This document shows, in pieces, positions 28,001-38,600 of a stretch of DNA of 64,000 nucleotides (position 1 is its first letter; every line of letters starts with the position of its first letter). Made by a program: the position numbers and the translations under genes. The stretch covers positions 23,392,570-23,456,569 of the forward strand of contig NC_090707.1 of the NCBI RefSeq assembly GCF_040954835.1, given 5' to 3'. A model generated the notes under the pieces. That model ran no database searches. It was not told the DNA's origin and saw nothing but the letters and a program-made list of their open reading frames with translations. Source of the stretch: Lepisosteus oculatus (Eukaryota; Chordata; Actinopteri; Semionotiformes; Lepisosteidae).

Positions 28001-29640
28001 TTAATTTTTTCAGCTGGTTGTAACAAAATCTTTAGAATTGGGGTCTCTGCGGGACGTCTACGTGAAATTAACATTTTATCCTGAGCAGTGAACTATTTCT
28101 TTTTTGTTGAGATTGTCGAATAAGAGCATGCACGTTTTATAAGATGCACACTACATCTTTTACGGTTCTTGTGTTTGAGTAGTAGGTGTTGGGGAAAAGA
28201 TTGGCCTCTTCTGCAAAGAAATATAATCCCAGCCTGCATTTTGTGGTCACATGTTCTCGTCATAACTCTGGAATGCTAGCACTGTGAACAGGAGCTCCTT
28301 CCTGCCCTCTTGTGGTTAAAAAGATTTCTGCAAAAAGCTTTTAAATTCAAATTGAGAATTTTAACCCTTTTTCTGCATGGTGACCTTAGACGTAAGAAGT
28401 ACCTTGCATAAACATTAATATATATTGTTTGCTAATAACACTATTGTTATACTCTTTTTACAGCAACCTGCACAGAACTTAAATTAAAACTTTGTAATGA
28501 ATTTGAGCATTTTTCCAATGGTACTACTAATTTTAAATGCAGCTACAATAGTACCTTATATAACAGGAAATGATTTTAATTTGTTTCCAAAGAAGAATAG
28601 AATTATCAAACCTATTTTACCACTTTTACATTTAAAATGATCTTACAAAGACTCTTTACTTATTTGCTTTATTATTGTGCAGTTCAGTTAGACTGTTTGT
28701 ATTCCATTTTTATTATCTATAAATTCATGACCCAGAGTAGAAAATCAAAATTTTAATTGATAAATGTAAACATTTGTAACTTAATGGTCTGAGGTCAGTA
28801 TAGTATATTCTTTTTAAAATAAACATTTCTAAGCATTCATTGAAACACCCTGCAATCTTCACATATCCATCATTTTAATCATTCTAATGTTATTGAATTT
28901 AAACATTAAATATTTGTCCTTGCTTTTATTTGTGTGACTAAGACTTATACATATGTTTTTTGTGTAATATTTGAACAAGTAGTTTATCCATAAGTCAGGA
29001 GGGGAGTAAATTATTTGTTTCTTTTTTTCTTTTCTGCTTGTTTAACTTATCTTTGCAGGTCCCAGTAAAGCCTCTACTTCCACAAATAAAGTCTAAAGAT
29101 GTTGGAAAGATCTGTGTGGTAATTGACCTGGATGAAACACTAGTGCACAGTTCATTCAAGGTAAGAAATGAGTGAAACTACTTTCTCTTAATATTTTTTT
29201 CTTTTAACTCTTTGATTTTTCTTAATTTTCAAAATGTCTTTATTTTAAGAAGAAACAAACACATCTAATGTAATCTTAAGCCTTCATGCTATAAACCTAT
29301 TCTTTAGTTTTGGACAAGTTCCCAGGTTATGGAAAGCTCAGGGATGCTTGTTAGGATTTTAATGCCAGACCTTGAGTTGCTCAGGGAGTGCCCTTATTCT
29401 GAAGCCATATGCATTTAGAGGTTGTCACACGTCTTTAAACCTGCTTCCCCAGATCACCTGTCTTCTCGAAAGCAATTTTGAAATAGTTCAAATCTTACTA
29501 CATAATATGAGTATAAGCTACATAAAGTAAACCCATAGCAAACAATTAACAAATAATTGTGTGGTGGTGGAGGGGAGTTCCCATTACCTGTAAAGGGCTT
29601 TGAGTGGAGTGTCCAGAAAAGCTCTATATAAGTGTAAGCA

Positions 29641-29684
<44 letters not shown>

Positions 29685-32600
29685 ATAAGGAAAACATTCT
29701 CTTAAATGCTGTGTGTTTAGCAGCAAAATTCAAGAATGTGTAGATATGGAAGCTGCACAATTAAATTAATACGTTTTACAGCCTGGGATTATATAACTAC
29801 CATTTCAAGTAAAGTATCATGCTAAGCAATATTTGATTAATGTGTTTATTCCAAATGGTTACAGTTTCATTAGTGTTCATTACCACTTTCTAAACAAGGC
29901 ATTCTTACTTAGGTATTATACAGTATGTGAGTAGTGGATCAGTAAGGGTGTTTTAAATGGTCCGTCCCCAGATGGACTTTAAACTGGTTAAATAGTTCAT
30001 TCCATGGTTGTTCCATAGTTGCTTTAACAACTGCCAGCAAATAACCTATTATTGAACTAATTTGTTCTGCTTAGTTGCATAGGTTTTTAGATATATTTTA
30101 CACATTGTTAACTTGTCACACAATGTGCACTGTGCTTTTTATGGTGATCTAGCCTTTAATTGCTGCAGCTTTGTCCTGAAGTCCAGTGCCTTGCAAAAGT
30201 ATTCACCCTTTTCAGTGATGTCATATTTTGCCTATATACAAAAGATGTATACAGTATACATTTCATGAACATTGTAATCAAAACTTAAAGGGGAACTGCA
30301 ATGCTATTTTTATATTTCAAGGTTAGGAATAATCAGAATTAATGAATGAAATACATTTCAAACCACAATGAAACTAAAATGTACACAGTAAAGTGTAAAA
30401 CCTCCAGTTTACATCACAAAATTGTTGCAATTTCCATACATGCCCAGGGTCATATTGCTGCCCTTGTCTGCAATTCAGAAAGAGGCAACAAAACGTTGGA
30501 TGAGGTGAAGAGGCCCCATTACTTTGTAAACAAGCAGGCTTGTGATTACATCTCTTTTGATCCAGATATTGCTTTCAACCTCCAGACGGTTTTGTCAACA
30601 AATACTGCTTACTTGTTAACTCTGCAGATCCCGTAGCAACATTTCTGCGATGAAATGTCTGCTGCACAACCTGTACTTATTCTCTCGTACTTCACACTCC
30701 GTTAGTCATTACAGTAATTCGTGAGCAGTAAGGGCCGCATCAAATCGAAGTTTGCGCAAACTTGCGCTCTTGTCCATTTCAGGACCAATTTTGAGCTTAA
30801 TTCGGAATTTGTAAAGTTTTTGTATTTCTCCAATGAATTTATTTTGTATTCGAGATTAAATAACTAGTCAGAGAAATTGACTGCAGTTCCCCTTTAAATG
30901 CTAAGCCTTTTATATTGTTCTCCTGAGGTGTGCCTTGCTGTGCCTTTATCCTAATGTTTTTCAGTCTTCTGGTTGAATCTTAGCTTGACATTCACTAATT
31001 GACCTTATTGCAACTTTTGAGCCTGTATTGAGACATGGAGACTTCTCAAATTCTGAAATCTTGCGAACCGCTATTGTTGCTCACATAGGTCAATCATCTA
31101 ATTGGGAGAGTTGTCGAAGTGGGTGAATAATTACAATCAGAACATTTTTGATTGCTTTGCTGTTTTCCTTAAAATTTAAACGCTTTCAACAATAAAATAA
31201 TTCAGTCTGAGCCATCAAGTTCTGATTCAAAATATTCACTGTAAAAATCTGTATCACTTGCAATTAATTAAAATTAGATCTTTAAAAGGGGGTGAATACT
31301 TTCTTAAGACTTTGCATATGATTATATCATGAAACTGCATTCTGTGACATTTTCAGCAAATAAGAGCTTTAGATTTCTCAGGAGGTCTCTATAATTATAC
31401 TGTTATAGAACAGAGGGAGGTTACGAAATGGAGAATGGAAAACAAATCAAAATAATACCTGAGCGGCAGATATAATTTGAAGTGTGAGTTCTTTATTATT
31501 TGGCACTGTAATAAAAACAGTCAAACTTGTCAAGACAAGTATTTACTTGCAAAACACAATAACAAAACTAGACAACACTGAGCAAAAACACTAAGGATCT
31601 GCGCCTGTGGCTGGAAGGTTGCCGGTTCATATCCCGTGGCCGGCAGAGGAATCCTGCACTGTTGGGCCCCCGAGCAAGGCCCTTATCCCCAACTGCTCCA
31701 GGGGCGCCGTATAAATGGCTGACCTTGTGCTCTGACCCCAAGCTTCTCTCCCTGTTTTTGTGTCTGTGTGTCTCATGGAGAGCAAGTTGGGGTATGCAAA
31801 AAGACATTTCTAATACAAGAAATTGTATATGGCCAATAAAGTGATCTTATACCATTAATACAGGTATATACTAACTACTCAACATTGCATCTTAGATGCC
31901 TATGTTCTGCCGACTCAGAAACCCAAGATGTTAGCCCTGTTTTCTGAAACGCTTTACAACACCTTGACAGGTCAACAAGACCTTGCATCCTAAATAAAAT
32001 AATAGTACTGAGGGCTACATCTCCCTTCCTACACTATCCTTTATTACGATTAACCAAAGTAGTTCACCAATAAAACCCTTTGATCATTTGTGTTTACCCC
32101 TTTGTAAGCTCTTCTGTAGCTAAGCAAAAACCTCAGATTCTATCCTTTATTCCCAGGCTCTCTGTTTAGGCCTTGACCGATGAATTAAGAACTGCAAACT
32201 AGATTTTATGACCACTAGCTCATAGAACTGTTGTACCACTGTACATTCTCTAGTTATCTTGTTTATTAAGGAGTTTTTTTGTTTTTTTCATGGATAACAG
32301 ATCTTAAACTGATAGAACAAAAGTATTGATTCAGTACAATGTTATACAAATATTAATGAAATGAATAAAGGTATTATGGTAGAGTCCACATGAACTCCTT
32401 TTGCAAGACATCTACTGATGCAGACACAAGAATGCACAATACTTCTTCCAGATGCTTTACCTTGGCACGGTGTATTACTGTATGTAATTCACTGACCAAA
32501 GACGATTGATAGGTGGCAATAGATGTTAGTGCTTTCTTTAATGTTTTTCTACTGTGCATATTTAAGTCCATGTAACAGGTAATTTTACAACTAAAGGGAA

Positions 32601-35600
32601 ATTTTGGTATAACATATTATATAACTGAAGAACATACAGTACAGTAGATGGTAGTGGTAACTGAATATAAAAAACAAACAACAGTATCCCACCTTCTTCA
32701 TAAATATTTTGTGCATCAGAGTTTAACTCGGAAACTTACAGTGGTTATTTTGAAAATGTTCAGTTTTGCCTGTTCCAACTATATAAAGTTTACACTTAAA
32801 AATGTTTTGTCCTTTTTAAGAATAAGAGATAGTACTGTACTTGCTATTGTAATTTTTTGAAAAAAACGTTGTTTATTGATTTAATACCACTTGATAGAGA
32901 ATATTGGCATATTATTGAAATATTGGCAGCTAAAAATATTACTTGTGGATATTATGGAAACATTTTTGACATTTTTTAATGACTTTTGCTGTGCTTATAG
33001 TTATTATAGACAATGAAAGGCTCAGAGACTGTAATGTAGTATATTGCACCCAAGCGACAGTTCAGCCCAGTGGTTTAGACGGCCACCTGCTCCTCAGAAA
33101 GTGAAAGTTTCCCAGAAAATCCATTGCTTTGTTTTTTTTTAATAGCCAGATACATAAAAATGTTTTATTATTTCCAACATACTGTACTGTAGTGATTTAA
33201 AAATCATATGGTATCATATTGTATATACGTTATATTTATATGGTATATGATCACACTGCAGTTCAGTGACATGTAAGCTACTGTTTCAGTATGACCTCCT
33301 GTGATTCGCATGTGTGGAACATTTGGAGACGAGAAATTGCTGCTTAAAAAATCCTAATTGGGAGAAAAGACCTGTGTATGATTTTTTTCCTCATTGCAGT
33401 ATATAGTGTAACCGTGCCGGTGTGATTTGTTGTAACCCCAACAACCGCATCACCAGTACAACATACATGTATAATAATATTAGGCAATAAACAGTAGAAT
33501 TTATATTAATTATATTAATACAGTTGTATTAACAGCAACAACAGATACAAATCTTAACACAAATCTGAAACCTTTTAAAACGGACGTTATTAACCCTACT
33601 TCCCACCTGCATGTCAAGATCACAAAGGTGTTTTGATTATACTATGAATTAGTCCCTGTGGCATACCATCAAAGTTTTGAAATTGTAAAATAAAAATATC
33701 TTTGTTGCGTTTGCTGATTATGCTCGAAGAATCTGTACATTTTAATTTTTGGTTGTGTTTTGAAGTGTGGTTTCATTGTGGTTTGAAATGCACTTATCAG
33801 TGCTGATCTTTATAACCCAGAAATATAAAAATAGCATTACAATTACATGTAAATTATTCAGTCATTAAATCTCTGGTGCTTCATAATGCTTTCCCCCTAT
33901 TTCTATCCTAAATCCACAGTATATGTGCTTCTTGAGCTTGGCAGAAAAGTGAGTTATGATTATTTGGTGTGCTGATTTTCTGAATAAATACCCAGCTGAT
34001 GAAACCTTGTATATGGTACGTCCTGTAAAGTTACTTCAAAGCCTATGACAGACATATGCAAAAAGCAACCCAAGTTGGAGTCTGTAGAAAGAATAAAAAG
34101 TAAATGTGCTGGTTCAGTAAAGGGTTTGAGGCTCACTGGGGCTGTCTATGAAGGTGTTCAGTTTGGAAGTGCCAGAGAGTACATTTGATTAAGATCAGAC
34201 TAATCAATCCATCTTTTTCTAGCTCCATGGTCCAAGAACACATTACATGCACTGTTTCTTTAAGATTTCATTTTTTTGTATTGATACCATTAAATGCCAT
34301 TCAGTTACTTCCTGGCAGCGTGGTACATCATATTTGTAACATATTAAGAAGAAACATGATGTACTAAGAAGGAATGTTCTACTTTAAGTGAATTTTAAAA
34401 GTCGGCACCTATTCCCTGTTTCAGTGACAAAACAAATTAAGGGAATGAATGACTTAGTACATTTATAAATACTTTTCAGCCAGCCTTTGTAATATTACAT
34501 ACAGTGCAATGTGTCATTGGATGGTTTGTAATTATTTTTATTGTGTTATCGGAAGTCGATAGCCATATTTACATATAGTATATATTTGGAAGACTAGTGA
34601 TTTTTTTTCCCCTCAATTCCTATCTTTCCTGGGTTATCTGTCATGTGTTAAGTGAGATGCTGGTTTCATAGCCACAGTCAGAAATCTTCTTCTTTGAAAC
34701 CTCTGCACCAGTTCAATTGAAACTTGACAGATTTTGCCCACACCCAATCATGTTTCAGTCCTGCATCTCATGGTTTCAGTAATTTGTTTTGTACCTGATC
34801 ATTATCTCCCTGGCAAAATGTGGCCCGTAATCCAATCTAGTGTTGTGCAAAAATTGGGCTACCACTTAACTAGTGGCAGTAAAATTACAGTGTTGTGCAG
34901 TGGGATTTCTCCAAAAACCCAGATGTCATCCTGACTGCCTTTTTAAGTTTTCAGTATGCATCTTGTACTATAAACTACTTTGTGTTGAAAATCTATTTGC
35001 CCAAAAATTCCAACTACTTTAATCCAAATTCGACAAGTTTCATAACCCTAATTCTAATACTACAATAGAATATAATTTTTTAACAATTCTTTTTCTGCAT
35101 AATAAAATAGTGGCATCAAAACTGTTCTAATCACAATATAAATTTCAGGTTGCTACTTTTGAAAAATGGCTTAGCCTGTTAAATCCGCATCACCCTGGTG
35201 AAAATTCAATTCCAGTATTATACCATGCTTGTTCCTGTATGGCCACCTGAACACTATTGGTCATTTGTATTCAGAATGTTCAAAATACATTGACAGAAAT
35301 CCTACAACCTCAAAAATGTACAGATGATGTACCATCCTCATTAAACCGATTTTAGAAATATGCCAAAGGAACTTATTTAGAAGGGGTTGATTTTATCACA
35401 ATAAAGTGATCGTGATGCTTAAACCAAGCATTATACAAAACACTTACAGGTATTTATGTATGTCAGAAAAAAGTTCTGCAAAAATGTGGAGAATAACTAT
35501 TTTTAAGTGTTTTGCTGAAGTCGTTATACTTTTGTCAAAGTTAAATCCGTACCATACGATACTTTTAATTCAACTCACACCAACAAATACATTTTGCACA

Positions 35601-38600
35601 TAAACTACCTTGTTTATTTTTGTTTTGACAGCCAGTGAACAATGCAGATTTTATCATTCCAGTTGAAATAGATGGGACTGTTCATCAGGTAAGACATTTA
35701 TTTTACACATTCTCTTTTTTAAAACTAATTTTGTAATAATCTGTGTGTTAGAAAGGTGACTTCTTTTTTTATTTGTATTTTGAGAGGGGTTATTAATCTT
35801 TTTGGCATGAGTGGCTTATTTTGTTTATTTGTGTTTGACTCTCCTGCTTACAGAAGCAAGTTACCTGACAGAGTGGTGACTGGGAATGGTGATGGGTTAC
35901 AGCAGCAGGTTACTATTTTGGTCTCATGACAAAATCATTGCTTGGTTCTTGGAAGTCTCTGCCCATTAATCTCAGTCTTTAGCAGGTCTCCACTTCAAAG
36001 GTTGTTGCAGTATACTTTATGACCCCTTTTAAGGGAACCTACAATCCCTGTTCTGATGGATCAGAAGACAGAAGACACCTTGTAGTCTTAGGCCTGTGCC
36101 TGTTTCAAGTAATCCAGGATAGGCTTGTTCAAGCTTGGAAGGCCTATTCTGGATGACTTGGTTCAGGAGCAAGGCCAATAGCTACAAGTTCATGGGAGGA
36201 GTGAAGTGAATTGAACTTGAGCTTGTGAGTCTGTGCATGTGTGTGTTTCCATTCTTTTGTATGACAGGATTTTTCTTTTTCTGTTTAACCTTGTCTGTGT
36301 GTGCATTTATTTTTTTATTAAAAATACAAATTTTTGTAAGTAGTACTATAAAGTCTTGCACTCTAAGTTGTGAGATAATGCTGGTGTATCTTTCTGTACA
36401 CCTCTTCTTAAAATTGATTTTAGCCAGTTTTACTGAATAAAGCTATCCTCATGACTGTGCCTTTACCTCATGTTAAGAACTCAGGCCTCAGGCCATAAAT
36501 TCTTAAGAATTGTTGATGTTAGAGTAGTCCTAAGAAACACATGTTTCAGACTCATTGCTGCCTTGCCTATGGTTACGATAATGGAGTTTTAATGGTAGTA
36601 GGATGTGAGTGTCACATGCAGTATTTGAACTTTTTTGATCTCTTACTATTTACAGCTTGCTCAGGAATCCCATATGAGATACAAGTTGACCTATATTTAG
36701 AAAATGTGAATGCGTTTGTGGACTACAATTACAAAAAAGGTAGCAAGGATAACATAAGGTTTGAATTTCTTTAAACTCAAAATATTATTGCAGTTATCTA
36801 ACGTCCACTAATATTCAGATGCTTGAATGCATTTGCATGGCAGAATATCTATTCTCTTGTACATAAGAATTATCTGGGATATTCTTCAAATCTATAAGCT
36901 CTTAGGCAATTTTTGAAAATGTATTTTATCACACAGGTGTATGTATTGAAGCGGCCCCATGTGGATGAATTTCTCAAACGAATGGGAGAGCTGTTTGAGT
37001 GTGTGCTGTTCACTGCAAGTTTAGCCAAGGTAAGCAACATATTTAGGAAAGGGAGTCTTTATAGTTAATCTCTGAGAATCGGAGTGAATACAGAATTATT
37101 TGGATTATTTAATTATTCATTACTTAATTAGTGCAAAAACTAAAGTATGCCATATATCAATTTTTCTTTTTAATTAATTGTATTTCATCAAATGGGCTAA
37201 TAAGAAGAAAGTACACACAGTATGGGATATCATTGCATTAGCAGTGTATTTGAAAGGTTCAGTATATTTTTTACTCCTTTATCTGGACTGCTAGAATTAT
37301 TTTTACTGTATAAAATAGAAAATGTTCATACATAAATAAGGTGACTGCACTGCAAATATAAAAATGTTCTACAGGTGTACATTTAATGAAAGATGAAGTT
37401 TGCAGGATATAAATAACAAATGTGAAATATATATATATCTATAAAAAAAGATATATCTTTAAAAAAGCAGTATAGTTGCAAAGCCTTTTCCTCACCAGAC
37501 ATTTGACATGGTGACACACTGAGACTGGAGTGACTGAACCCAGAATTGGACGTTGCTGTTCTTTCCGGAGGCAACTTGTGAAAGAAATGGTCATTTCTCA
37601 GTAGTTAACAAAGGAGAGCTTATGCCAGACTTCATCTGGACACTAAATATTTTGAACCTGTACTTGAGTTTCGCTAGGCTATCCCTCTCGGCAAATTAAG
37701 GGCATTAAAGTTATCTTCTCTGCCCACTGGTGTGTTTGTGTTTTTCAATAACTTCATGGTACAGCCTATTAAAACCATCTTATTCTTTTGCGTTTTCTCT
37801 ATTGTGGCTTTCTCGATTGCTGTTGTCCTAGTATGCAGATCCAGTAGCAGATTTGCTGGATAAGTGGGGTGCATTCCGGAGCCGGCTCTTCCGGGAGTCC
37901 TGTGTGTTCCACCGTGGCAACTATGTTAAAGACCTTAGCCGACTGGGCAGGGACCTCAACAAGATAATCATAGTGGACAACTCTCCTGCCTCCTACATCT
38001 TCCACCCAGACAATGCTGTGTGTAACCTCTCCCCATTGTCTCTTTAATTTCCCTCCTTTTCCTTCCAGTCCAGTTTTCCCAGCATTCTTCACTTTAATGT
38101 TTTTTTCTGAAGATAGCATTAACTTTGTTTTTTTTATTTTACTTATTTTACTTTTTATTTTGTTTATTTTTATCCTATTCACTCTTTTTTTCTGAATTTC
38201 TTCAGTTATAATCATGTATTTCAGACTTTCCCTTGGATTTTATAAGAGAACCTTAATACTTACTGTACCTATTATGACATCTTGCCCAAATTTTATTTAG
38301 AATGTAGAGCAAGTTAACCTTCAAAAACAGAACAGTTGAATTATAAATACAGTATAAGAAGTATTGTTTTGAAGTACTGACTTACTCTTCCTTCATAACA
38401 AGATTATAGTTATTTTCACTTCATTGTGAAGAAGTGCACTTCAGTACTTTAAAGTGATGTCTTTACCATTGCAAATTGCTCTCTAATTTTCTGATATAGC
38501 AACTACTTCCGTTTATGTGAAACATTTCATTTCAGCTAGGAATCTTAAGGTGTATCTTAAAGTATTTCGCCTCATGAACACTTTATCAACTGTATACTTG

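Larger units (their letters stand above)
29161..35631 (+). other. ctdsp1: ctdsp1 intron 3
   Basis: Holds the SINE tail with (ATT)n, the nested DNA elements at 30184-31318 and the SINE at 31592. From about 31860 to 35631 nothing is recognised beyond AT-rich sequence and short chance frames. Confidence 0.8.

Noticed and set aside
33050..33130. Degenerate tRNA-like sequence
   Set aside because: Box motifs too worn and no stem pairing; not enough to call.
36655..36774. Possible extra ctdsp1 exon (frame with [16 protein letters not shown])
   Set aside because: The AG acceptor gives a stop in the needed phase-0 frame, and known CTDSP proteins have nothing between exons 4 and 5.
37799..38215. 138-codon minus-strand frame over ctdsp1 exon 6
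   Set aside because: It is the shadow of the real exon on the other strand; the Lys-rich part is a poly-T tract read backwards.
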